The translations under genes were made by a program, and so were the position numbers. From an uncultured Bacteroidales bacterium (GTDB taxonomy: Bacteria > Bacteroidota > Bacteroidia > Bacteroidales > UBA932): 64,000 nucleotides of DNA. The stretch's first letter is position 1. Every line of letters begins with the position of its first letter. Positions 24,430 through 32,214 of the stretch are shown here, in pieces. The notes under the pieces were generated by a model. The model did no database searches, was not told the DNA's origin, and worked only from the letters and a program-made list of their open reading frames with translations. The DNA is taken from assembly GCA_905234795.1 (NCBI GenBank), contig CAJOIQ010000011.1:1-64000 (forward strand), in the 5' to 3' direction.

Positions 24430-25815
24430 ATGAGAAAGTTTGTTACCATTGCCACCTCCCTGATGCTGGTATTATCCATGCTCGCTTCAGAGAACATGGT
24501 GGCTCAGACCCGCTCCACCAACGGAAGCCGGTCCACCAGTTCTTCCTCCAGCAGCCGGTCCACCGGTTCCGGCTCTTCTTCTTCCTCCCGGTCCTCCGGT
24601 TCTTCCAGTACCCGGTCTTCCGGCAGCAGCTCATCTGTCCGCTCCTCCGGCAGCAGTAGCAGCACCCGCTCCGGCAGTTCTTCTGCCGTGCAGCAGGACC
24701 GTAATAAGAACAACAGCAGCAGCACCCGGTCTTCCGGCAGCAGCAGTTCTTCTGTCCGTTCCAGCGGAAGCAGCTCCTCCTCTACCCGGTCCTCCGGCAG
24801 CAGCTCTGCGGTGCGTTCCTCTTCTTCCAGTAACAGCGGCAGTTCTACTGTGCGCTCTTCCGGAAGCAGCAGTAGCTCCCGCAGTTCTTCCGGCGTTTCC
24901 TCCAGCAGCAATTCGTCTGTCCGCTCCAGCGGCAGCACCGCGGCCACCGGCGGCAACGTACGTTCTTCCAACGTGAACCGTGACGGCCTGTCGGCCAGCG
25001 GCAGTGACAACAATGTCAAGGAAACCTACAAGGACAATGGCGGCAACTACCGTTATGCCGATGACATGCGCGTGGACAACGACCACAACCTGATGCGCGT
25101 GGCTCCCCGTCACCGCGATGCCATGGACTGGGGCAGGGCCGGCCACTTCTGGAGCGACAAACCTCACTACTATGGATACCGTATCTATAGCCTGCCTGCA
25201 GGTTGGCGCCGCATCAGCCACTGGGGCATTGACTATTATTTCTATGACGGCATCTATTACAGAAGCTTCGGCAACACCTACGTCATCTGCCGTCCTCCTT
25301 TCGGCACTCCTCTGGAGCGCGCCATTGACAGGGCCATCCTGCGCAGCATCCGCTTCGCCTATTACGTAGATACCTACCGTACCTTCAGCCGTACCTTCGA
25401 CTATTATAATGTCATTGCCCGGCAGAACCTGATCATCGCCCAGCAGAACGCCCGTCTGGCTGCCCGGAATGCCGCTTACGCGCTCAACTCCAGCAGGGCT
25501 CTCACCGCCTACGAACTGGCCGAGAAACTGGGCCTTGTCCAGAGTTACGCCTACGCCAACTCCGAGTACTTCTACCAGGACGGCGTGTTCTACACCATCA
25601 GCGCGTCCGGCGTCTATTCCACCATCGTACCTCCTGCAGGTGCTCTGGTAACCTCCCTGCCCGACGACTATGAGGTGATTGTGATGAACGGCATCGAGTA
25701 CTATATGGTAGACAACACCGTATACCGCACCACCCTCTTCGAAGGCATGCCTTACCTGGAGGTCCTGGGCCAGATGTACGGTTCCCTCTACAGCCAGTAC
25801 AACATTTACCGTTAG
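24430..25815 (+). CDS. Exported Ser-rich low-complexity protein with DUF6515-like C-terminal region
   Basis: This 461-residue protein has a signal peptide (MRKFVTIATSLMLVLSMLAS), then about 150 residues (28-180) made almost only of Ser, Arg, Gly and Thr in imperfect units such as SSTRSSGSSSSVRSSG. A folded region of about 270 residues rich in Tyr follows (YYGYRIYSLPAGWRRISHWGIDYYFYDGIYYRS, ICRPPFGTPLER), similar to DUF6515 proteins. At the end comes a repeat of the YYMVDNTVYRT...GMPYLEVLGQMYG type. The Ser/Arg tract is probably an unfolded linker or cell-wall spacer. The DNA of the tract is a codon-level repeat and will recombine easily. A strong terminator follows. Confidence 0.7.
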   Translation: MRKFVTIATSLMLVLSMLASENMVAQTRSTNGSRSTSSSSSSRSTGSGSSSSSRSSGSSSTRSSGSSSSVRSSGSSSSTRSGSSSAVQQDRNKNNSSSTRSSGSSSSSVRSSGSSSSSTRSSGSSSAVRSSSSSNSGSSTVRSSGSSSSSRSSSGVSSSSNSSVRSSGSTAATGGNVRSSNVNRDGLSASGSDNNVKETYKDNGGNYRYADDMRVDNDHNLMRVAPRHRDAMDWGRAGHFWSDKPHYYGYRIYSLPAGWRRISHWGIDYYFYDGIYYRSFGNTYVICRPPFGTPLERAIDRAILRSIRFAYYVDTYRTFSRTFDYYNVIARQNLIIAQQNARLAARNAAYALNSSRALTAYELAEKLGLVQSYAYANSEYFYQDGVFYTISASGVYSTIVPPAGALVTSLPDDYEVIVMNGIEYYMVDNTVYRTTLFEGMPYLEVLGQMYGSLYSQYNIYR

Positions 25816-25834
25816 TTTATAGTTAGATAATGTG

Positions 25835-25873
25835 CGCCCTCCGGCCCGTTTTGGGAACGGAGGGCGTCTTTAT
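25835..25873 (+). terminator. Rho-independent terminator
   Basis: Stem CGCCCTCCG / CGGAGGGCG with a 14-nt loop, followed by TCTTTATAT; 20 nt after the stop of the Ser-rich protein gene. Confidence 0.8.
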
Positions 25874-25890
25874 ATCCACCTGAGCAACTG

Positions 25891-25974
25891 AACTGGCACG
25901 TTTTTGCCGTTTTTCGTTCCAGCTCACTTGCGCTCACAACTCAACTGGCACGTTTGGGGCGGTTTTCGTGCCAG
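25891..25974. repeat. Two 32-bp direct repeats, each a hairpin with AACTGGCACG
   Basis: Copies at 25891-25922 and 25943-25974 start AACTGGCACGTTT and end CGT(T/G)CCAG. The second is a perfect 8-bp hairpin CTGGCACG / CGTGCCAG. Its GG-N10-GC spacing also mimics a sigma-54 promoter, but pncA has its own -7 box further on. Possible operator pair or repeat element. Confidence 0.5.
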
Positions 25975-26000
25975 ATGAATGGGGGTAATGGAAAAATCAG

Positions 26001-26008
26001 TATCTTTG
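26001..26008 (+). promoter_or_regulatory. -7 box (TATCTTTG) of pncA
   Basis: TATCTTTG ends 4 nt before the ATG at 26013; transcription would start almost at the start codon. Confidence 0.5.
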
Positions 26009-26012
26009 CTGT

Positions 26013-26564
26013 ATGAAAGACTGTGCCCTCATCGTAGTAGACATGCTCTACGACTTCATTGACGGTTCCCTGGCGTGCCAGGAGGCCGACAAAGCCGTAG
26101 CCAATACGCTGGCCTATATCAAGGCCGAAAAACCTTCCCCCATTCTGTTTGTCCGGGACCATCATCCCGCAAACCACAGTTCTTTTGCTGCGCAGGGTGG
26201 TCCCTGGCCGCCGCATTGCGTGTGGGGCACCCATGGGGCCGATATCCACGTGGACCTGGCGCCTTATGCCGACGATGACCTCAGCTTTTTCAAAGGAGAA
26301 GACCCTGCAACGGAGCAGTACAGCGGGTTCGAGGGGAAGAATCCCGCCGGACAAAGCCTGCAGGAGGTGCTGCAGCTCATGGAAATTGACAAGGTTATTC
26401 TCTGTGGCATCGCCACCGAATATTGCGTGCGCAATACGGCCGGAGACCTGCTGAAGGCAGGCTTTAAAGTGAGTGTACTGAGGGATTGTCTGGCCTATGT
26501 GGATGCCGAAGGGCACAAAAAAGCCCTCGAGGAAATGGCATCCGAGGGCGTTCGTCTAATCTAA
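26013..26564 (+). CDS. pncA: Nicotinamidase (isochorismatase fold)
   Basis: A 183-residue nicotinamidase that converts nicotinamide to nicotinate in NAD salvage. The catalytic triad is visible: Asp in IVVDMLYDF (residue 10), Lys in SFFKGED and Cys in GIATEYCVRNTA. The metal site DHHPANHSSF and PPHCVWGT is also present, along with the cis-peptide region. Length is normal. The next step, nicotinate phosphoribosyltransferase, is encoded 1.2 kb away, on the other side of prfB. It converges on prfB with a 9-nt overlap. Confidence 0.92.
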   Translation: MKDCALIVVDMLYDFIDGSLACQEADKAVANTLAYIKAEKPSPILFVRDHHPANHSSFAAQGGPWPPHCVWGTHGADIHVDLAPYADDDLSFFKGEDPATEQYSGFEGKNPAGQSLQEVLQLMEIDKVILCGIATEYCVRNTAGDLLKAGFKVSVLRDCLAYVDAEGHKKALEEMASEGVRLI

Positions 26565-27698
26565 GTCATCGGCGTCCGTCACCGCGGCGCCCTTGCCCAT
26601 AAGATAGGTTTTCATAAACTCGTTCAGGTCTCCGTCCAGGACGCCCTGGGTATCGGCCGTGTTGTAGCCGGTGCGCAGGTCCTTTACCAGTTTATACGGG
26701 TGCAGCACGTAGTTGCGAATCTGGGAACCCCATTCGATGCGCTTTTTCTGGCCCTCCAGTTCGGCCTGTTTTTCCTGGCGCTTCTTGAGTTCGATGTCGT
26801 AGAGGCGGGACTTGAGGATGAGCAGCGCACGCTGGCGGTTGTCCTGCTGGCTGCGGGTCTCCGTATTCTCCACCATGATGCCGGAGGGAATGTGGCGCAC
26901 GCGTACGCCGGTTTCCACCTTGTTCACATTCTGGCCGCCGTGGCCGCCACTGCGGAAGGTGTCCCACTCCAGGTCCCCGGGATTGATTTCAATATTGATA
27001 CTGTCGTCCACCAGCGGATACACAAATACGCTGGAGAAGGTGGTCTGACGTTTACCCTGGGCATTGAAGGGAGAGATGCGCACCAGGCGGTGCACGCCGT
27101 TTTCGGCCTTTAAGTAACCGTAAGCGTAATCTCCTTCCACCTCGATGGTAGTGCTCTTGATGCCGGCTTCTTCGCCTTCCAGAAGAGAGGTTACGGTATA
27201 CTTATAACCGTTGCGCTCACACCAGCGGGTGTACATACGCATGAGCATGGCGCTCCAGTCGTTGGCCTCGGTGCCACCGGCGCCTGAATTGATGGTGAGG
27301 ACAGCGCCCAGGTTGTCGCCTTCGTTTCCCAGCATATTGCGCAGTTCCAGGGCCTCCACGGCTTCCACCGCCTGGGCATAGGCGGCGTCCAGTTCTTTGG
27401 TTTCGGCCGTCTCGATGGCCTCGTCATCGGCCCCGCTCAGACTGTCCTTGGCAAAGTCGTACAGCACCTCCAGGTCATCGGCCAGGCCCCGGGCCTTGTC
27501 GAAGTCCGTAATCCAGGACTTGATGCCGGAGAGCTTTTTGAGGAAGGCTTCGGCGGCCTTTGGGTCTCCCCAGAAGTCCGGCGCCAGCGTCTCCTCCGTC
27601 TTGGCAGCCACTTCTTTCCTTTTTCCGGCAATATCCAGGCAGCTGTTCAAGGCAGCCACCCTTTCCTGTAAGTCCTTTATCTGTTCCTGCGTTGTCAT
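26556..27698 (-). CDS. prfB: Peptide chain release factor 2, without programmed frameshift
   Basis: RF2 terminates translation at UGA and UAA. The 380-residue product has the SPF anticodon-like tripeptide (VRISPFNAQGKRQTTFSSV) and the catalytic GGQ loop (SGGHGGQNVNKVETGVR). The start MTTQEQIKDLQERV at 27698 is preferred over an upstream ATG at 27707. The usual autoregulatory +1 frameshift site (CUU UGA within the first 30 codons) is absent: the region reads NSCLDIAGKRKE in one frame with a CTGGAT junction. A TACCTTTG -7 box (27705-27712) lies 6 nt before the start. Confidence 0.95.
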   Translation of the reverse strand: MTTQEQIKDLQERVAALNSCLDIAGKRKEVAAKTEETLAPDFWGDPKAAEAFLKKLSGIKSWITDFDKARGLADDLEVLYDFAKDSLSGADDEAIETAETKELDAAYAQAVEAVEALELRNMLGNEGDNLGAVLTINSGAGGTEANDWSAMLMRMYTRWCERNGYKYTVTSLLEGEEAGIKSTTIEVEGDYAYGYLKAENGVHRLVRISPFNAQGKRQTTFSSVFVYPLVDDSINIEINPGDLEWDTFRSGGHGGQNVNKVETGVRVRHIPSGIMVENTETRSQQDNRQRALLILKSRLYDIELKKRQEKQAELEGQKKRIEWGSQIRNYVLHPYKLVKDLRTGYNTADTQGVLDGDLNEFMKTYLMGKGAAVTDADDLD

Positions 27699-27724
27699 AG
27701 CGTACAAAGGTACGAAATTATCGT

Positions 27725-27732
27725 TATATTTG
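27725..27732 (+). promoter_or_regulatory. -7 box (TATATTTG) of pncB
   Basis: TATATTTG lies 20 nt upstream of the ATG at 27753 in the gap divergent from prfB. Confidence 0.5.
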
Positions 27733-27752
27733 TAGGTACAATTCTATCCAAG

Positions 27753-29258
27753 ATGAACGAAATCAACAACGCCTACGTGTCCGACAAGTACCAGTATACC
27801 ATGGGAAAGTCCTATCTGGAGTGCGGAAAGCAGGACCAGATAGCTGTGTTCAACCTCTTTTACCGCAAGGCCCCGGAGAACAACAACTGGGCGGTGGTGA
27901 GCGGCACCGAGGAAGTGATTGAGATGGTGCAGAAACTGGGTACGGAACCCGAGGAATTCTATGAGAAGTTCCTGCCGGGAGACGCCTACAAGGAGTTTCG
28001 CAAGTACCTGAGCACCATGAAGTTCACCGGAGACGTGTACTGCATGCGGGAAGGGGAGATTGCCTTCCCCAACCAGCCGATTGTAACCGTTGTGGGGCCC
28101 ATGATCCAAGCCCAGGTGCTGGAGACCCCCATGCTGTGCATCCTGAATCACCAGATGGCCGTGGCCACCAAGGCGTCCCGCGTGTGCAGGGCTACCAACC
28201 ATCCCGTTAGCGAATTCGGCTCCCGCCGGGCGCATGGCCCCTGGGCGGCTGTATATGGCGGAAAGGCGGCCCAGATTGCCGGCTGCGCCAGTTCCTCCAA
28301 CATCCTCACGGGCGCCTTCAACGGCGTGCCTTCTACCGGTACCATGGCCCACAGCTTCATCACTTCATACGGCAGCACCGTGGAAGGGGAGCACAAGGCG
28401 TTCTGCGACTACATCAAGACCCACAAGGGAGAGAATCTGATTCTGCTCATCGATACCTACGATACCTTACGCTGCGGCGTGAAGAATGCTATCCGCTCCT
28501 TCAAGGAAAACGGCATTGACGACAACTATCCCTTCGGTTACGGCATCCGCCTGGACAGCGGAGACCTGGCCTACCTTTCCCAGGAAGTGCGCCGTATCCT
28601 GGACGAGCACGGACTCACCCAGTGCAAGATCTTCGCCACCAACGGCCTGGACGAATACCTGATCACGGACCTGGAGCGTCAGGGCGCCTGCATCGACAGC
28701 TACGGCGTGGGTGATGCCATCGCCACCTCCAAGGCCGCCCCCTGCTTCGGCAACGTGTACAAGCTGGTCCAGATTGACGACCAGCCCGTGATCAAGCGCA
28801 GCGAGGACAAGATCAAGCTCATCAACCCCGGCTTCCAGATTACCTGGCGCATTTCGGCCCAGGACAGCGTGAAGGGTCATAAATTCGACGGTTATGTGCA
28901 CAAGGCCGATGTCACCTGCCTGCGCGGGGATGCCATGGACATGGCCCTGCAGCATGGGGAGACGATTACGGTGCGTGACGAGTACGATTCCTACAAGTCC
29001 AAGACCTTCGAGGAAGGCGCCTACGAAGCCCGTCCGCTGCAGCACCAGGCCATCGCCAAGGGCGTGCGCGTGTGCCCCCGGCACTCTCTGGCCCAGAAAA
29101 AGCAATTCTACCAGGACAACCTGCACCACTTCTCCCCGGCCGAGCGCCGACTCATCAACCCCCACTATTACAAAGTGGACATCTCCGACGCTTTGTACGA
29201 TACGAAGATGTCCATCATCGGGAAGCTGGTGAAGGAAATAGAAGAGTTCGAGATATAA
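27753..29258 (+). CDS. pncB: Nicotinate phosphoribosyltransferase
   Basis: A 501-residue type II PRTase of NAD salvage, forming nicotinate mononucleotide from nicotinate, PRPP and ATP. Visible features are the N-terminal DKYQYTMGKSYLECG, the EFGSRRAHGP segment, the phosphorylatable His in STGTMAHSFITSYGS, LIDTYDTLRCGVKNAIRS, and the PRPP-binding GIRLDSGDLAYLS and IFATNGLDEYLI strands. The length fits the longer bacterial group. With pncA 1.2 kb away, the pair converts nicotinamide to the NAD precursor. Confidence 0.93.
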   Translation: MNEINNAYVSDKYQYTMGKSYLECGKQDQIAVFNLFYRKAPENNNWAVVSGTEEVIEMVQKLGTEPEEFYEKFLPGDAYKEFRKYLSTMKFTGDVYCMREGEIAFPNQPIVTVVGPMIQAQVLETPMLCILNHQMAVATKASRVCRATNHPVSEFGSRRAHGPWAAVYGGKAAQIAGCASSSNILTGAFNGVPSTGTMAHSFITSYGSTVEGEHKAFCDYIKTHKGENLILLIDTYDTLRCGVKNAIRSFKENGIDDNYPFGYGIRLDSGDLAYLSQEVRRILDEHGLTQCKIFATNGLDEYLITDLERQGACIDSYGVGDAIATSKAAPCFGNVYKLVQIDDQPVIKRSEDKIKLINPGFQITWRISAQDSVKGHKFDGYVHKADVTCLRGDAMDMALQHGETITVRDEYDSYKSKTFEEGAYEARPLQHQAIAKGVRVCPRHSLAQKKQFYQDNLHHFSPAERRLINPHYYKVDISDALYDTKMSIIGKLVKEIEEFEI

Positions 29259-29260
29259 GG

Positions 29261-29285
29261 CGTTTTTGTTAATTTAACAAAAACG
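29261..29285. terminator. Bidirectional terminator between pncB and the phosphorylase gene
   Basis: Perfect 10-bp palindrome CGTTTTTGTT / AACAAAAACG with a 5-nt loop between convergent gene ends; T-rich on either strand. Confidence 0.75.
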
Positions 29286-29290
29286 GAAAA

Positions 29291-30175
29291 TTACAGCGTG
29301 CTCATGCGGTCCACCGCCAGTTCTACCAGCTTGCGGATGGCCGGTTTGTAGTCCGGGTTGGAGCTCTGGAGATAGCGGTTGGCAATAATGCAGCACACGG
29401 TGGAGGCGTTGTGACCCAGGTGGGCGGCCAGGCCGGCCAGCGGGGAGCTCTCCATCTCGAAGTTGGTGATGCGGTAATCCTGACCGTCGGTGGAGAAGCG
29501 GAAGCTCTCGATGTCCTCCAGCATGTTGGGCATGGCCAGGGGTACGCGGACCACACGGCCCTGAGGACCATAGAACCCGGGAGCGGAAATGGTGACACCC
29601 TTCACGGTAACGTCCTTGAGCAGGTTGATGATCTTGGGAGAAGCCTTCACAAAGTACGGGGAAGGAAGGTAGGGATTCCAGTTCATGTGCTTCTTAAAAG
29701 CCTCTTCAACTTCCGGGATGGTCACCTTTTCACGGTTGGCATACCAGTTCATGACGCCGTCGAAGCCCACGCTGATGTGTGCCAGTACGTAGCTGCCCAG
29801 CGGAATATCGGCGTGGAGAGCGCCGGAGGTGCCGATGCGCAGGATGTTGAGGGACCGGTGCACGGGCTTGACCTCACGGGTTTTGAAATCCACATTGGCC
29901 AAAGCGTCCAGTTCCGTCATGACGATATCGATATTGTCGGGGCCGATACCGTGGGAAATGGCGGTGATGCGCTTGCCGTTGCGCTTGCCGGTGAGGGAAA
30001 CGAATTCCCGGGATTCGTGACGGAATTCGATATCGGTAAGGTATTCTCCAATCATGTCCACGCGGGACGGATCACCTACCATGATGACATTGTCGGCCAG
30101 TTCCTCCGGTTTGACGTGAATGTGGAATACGGAGCCGTCGCCGTTGATGATGAGTTCGGATTCTGGAATTCTCAT
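29291..30175 (-). CDS. Uridine phosphorylase-like nucleoside phosphorylase
   Basis: This 294-residue member of the PNP_UDP_1 family has the phosphate-binding GDPSRVDMIGEYL, ISHGIGPDNIDIVMTEL, the ribose/phosphate loop LRIGTSGALHADIPLGSYV, and TNFEMESSPLAGLAAHLGH, where Glu binds the ribose. It catalyses reversible phosphorolysis of uridine or a related nucleoside in the cytoplasm. The NFEMESS variant is the one common in Bacteroidota uridine phosphorylases; the exact base specificity cannot be read. It is transcribed divergently from the DPP gene. Confidence 0.85.
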   Translation of the reverse strand: MRIPESELIINGDGSVFHIHVKPEELADNVIMVGDPSRVDMIGEYLTDIEFRHESREFVSLTGKRNGKRITAISHGIGPDNIDIVMTELDALANVDFKTREVKPVHRSLNILRIGTSGALHADIPLGSYVLAHISVGFDGVMNWYANREKVTIPEVEEAFKKHMNWNPYLPSPYFVKASPKIINLLKDVTVKGVTISAPGFYGPQGRVVRVPLAMPNMLEDIESFRFSTDGQDYRITNFEMESSPLAGLAAHLGHNASTVCCIIANRYLQSSNPDYKPAIRKLVELAVDRMSTL

Positions 30176-30197
30176 AATGCATGTGGTCTAGTAAGGA

Positions 30198-30226
30198 CAA
30201 ATATAAGAATAATTTTGCTATTTTTG
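30198..30226. promoter_or_regulatory. Divergent -7 boxes between phosphorylase and DPP genes
   Basis: TATATTTG on the minus strand (30198-30205) serves the phosphorylase (ATG 30175). TATTTTTG on the plus strand (30219-30226) serves the DPP gene and fixes its start at 30244. Confidence 0.5.
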
Positions 30227-30243
30227 TGCAAAACCCTTTACAA

Positions 30244-32214
30244 ATGAAAAGAAGACTTCTCGCGGCCGCCCTGCTTCTTTGCATGACCGCCCCCCTCCTC
30301 AAGGCCGATGAAGGCATGTGGCTTCCGGCCCTCATTTCCCAGCGTATCGGTGATATGCAGGCCAAGGGCTTCAAGCTCACCGCCGAGGATATTTACAGCG
30401 TGAACCAGGCCAGCCTGAAGGATGCCGTGGTGCTTTTTGGCAGCGGCTGCACCGGAGAACTGGTGAGCGGCGAGGGCCTGCTGTTCACCAACCATCACTG
30501 CGGTTACAGCTACATTCAGCGGCATTCCTCCGTGGAACACGATTACCTCAAGGACGGCTTCTGGGCACTTACCCGGGCCGATGAACTCCCCAACCCCGGC
30601 CTCACCGTGCGCTTCCTGGAAAGGATGGAGGACGTGACGGCCGTAGTGCTCAAGGGGTACAAGGCCAAGATGACCGAGGACCAGCGGCAGGAACTGGTGA
30701 AAAAGAACGCCAGGAAACTGAGAGACCAGATAGAGAAAGAAGGCAACGGCATCAAAACCAGCGTGGAGGCCCTCTATTACGGCAACCAGTACTTCCTCTT
30801 TGTGTTCCGGGAGTACAGGGACGTGCGTCTGGTGGGCGCTCCGCCATCCTCCATCGGCAAATTTGGCGGAGAAACCGACAACTGGATGTGGCCCCGCCAC
30901 ACCGGGGACTTCTCCATCTTCCGCATCTATGCCGGACCGGACAATCTGCCGGCCGATTACAGCGTGGACAATGTCCCTTATCGGCCCAAGAAGTTTATGA
31001 AAATCTCCACCGCAGGGGTGAAGGAAGGCGATTTTACCTTTGTCTATGGCTGCCCCGGCAGCACGCAGGAGTATGTGCACTCGGAAGCTGTGAGGTACAT
31101 CCAGGACGTGTCTGACCCCGAGAAGATTGCCCTGCGCACCGCCCGGCTCAATCTGATGAAAAAGTACATGGACCAAAGCCAGGCCGTGCGCATCCAGTAT
31201 TCTTCCAAGTACGCCTCCGTGGCCAATGCGTGGAAGAAGTGGCAGGGAGAGGAAAAGGGCCTGCGGAAGAACCTCGTAGTTCCCGTGAAGCAGGAGTACG
31301 AAAAACGCTTTGAGGAATGGGCCGTGGGCACCCGCTATGAAGGATTGACCACCCGTCTGGCCCAGCTCTATGCCGCCCGCAACCCCATCTACCGCGCCTA
31401 CGAATACTATAACGAGACCGTGCGTGCCGTAGAGAAGATTCAGAAGGGCATGGGGCGCGTGGTGCTGGCCAAGGACTACTACCAGCCTATTGACGAGGAA
31501 ATCTTCGTGGCCATGATGGAAGCCTTCGACAAGGCCCTGGACGACAGTTACAAGCCGGCCTATTTCCTGGAAACGCGTGCCGAATTCGGCGGAAACATGG
31601 AGGTGTGGAAGGACAGTGTCTTTGCCAATCCGGAACGGGCCAAGGCCCTTGCGGTGGCCCTGGACAAGCATTATTCCCAGCAAATCGCCCCCGTGGTCAA
31701 GGAACTGAGTCAGTCCATTACGCTGCTGTACCGGGATTACATGCAGGGCCAGATGGAGTTTGAACCTCAGAAGGCCTTCTATCCCGACGCCAACCTCACC
31801 CTTCGCGTCGCCTACGGCAAGGTGGAAGGTTATCAGCCCTTGGATGCCGTTTATTATCGGCCCGTATCCACGCTGAAGGGAATTATCGAGAAGGACAATC
31901 CCGACATCTTCGACTACAACATCCCCCAGGTGCTGCGGGATATCTATGCCCGGGGCGGCTTCCAGGACCAGCCCGTGTGCTTCCTGGCCACCAACCACAC
32001 CACCGGCGGCAATTCCGGCAGTCCGGTCCTCAACGCCGACGGCCATCTCATCGGCATCAACTTCGACCGCGTATGGGAAGGGACCATGAGCGACCTGGTC
32101 TTCGACCCCGAAATCTGCCGCAACATCTCCCTGGACGTGCGTTACCTCCTCTTTGTAATAAAAGAGGTAGGCCATGCGGACTACCTATTCAACGAAATGG
32201 TGTTTGTGAATTAA
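30244..32214 (+). CDS. S46-family dipeptidyl peptidase, DPP11-type (Asp/Glu-specific)
   Basis: A 656-residue exported serine exopeptidase with signal peptide MKRRLLAAALLLCMTAPLLKA. The mature N-terminus DEGMWLPALI is typical of S46 enzymes. The catalytic triad is His in FTNHHCGY, Asp in RHTGDFSIFRIY and Ser in TTGGNSGSPVLN. Counting from the catalytic Ser, the residue that fixes P1 specificity (position 673 in P. gingivalis DPP11) is the Arg in GINFDRVWEG, so release of Xaa-Asp/Xaa-Glu dipeptides is predicted; DPP7 has Gly there. It feeds periplasmic peptide use. The start at 30244 is set by the signal peptide and promoter. Confidence 0.92.
   Translation: MKRRLLAAALLLCMTAPLLKADEGMWLPALISQRIGDMQAKGFKLTAEDIYSVNQASLKDAVVLFGSGCTGELVSGEGLLFTNHHCGYSYIQRHSSVEHDYLKDGFWALTRADELPNPGLTVRFLERMEDVTAVVLKGYKAKMTEDQRQELVKKNARKLRDQIEKEGNGIKTSVEALYYGNQYFLFVFREYRDVRLVGAPPSSIGKFGGETDNWMWPRHTGDFSIFRIYAGPDNLPADYSVDNVPYRPKKFMKISTAGVKEGDFTFVYGCPGSTQEYVHSEAVRYIQDVSDPEKIALRTARLNLMKKYMDQSQAVRIQYSSKYASVANAWKKWQGEEKGLRKNLVVPVKQEYEKRFEEWAVGTRYEGLTTRLAQLYAARNPIYRAYEYYNETVRAVEKIQKGMGRVVLAKDYYQPIDEEIFVAMMEAFDKALDDSYKPAYFLETRAEFGGNMEVWKDSVFANPERAKALAVALDKHYSQQIAPVVKELSQSITLLYRDYMQGQMEFEPQKAFYPDANLTLRVAYGKVEGYQPLDAVYYRPVSTLKGIIEKDNPDIFDYNIPQVLRDIYARGGFQDQPVCFLATNHTTGGNSGSPVLNADGHLIGINFDRVWEGTMSDLVFDPEICRNISLDVRYLLFVIKEVGHADYLFNEMVFVN

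Noticed and set aside
24504..25221. Long minus-strand frames opposite the Ser-rich gene
   Set aside because: They arise from the repetitive TCC/AGC codon pattern of the Ser/Arg tract and give low-complexity Glu/Leu or Ala/Gly strings.
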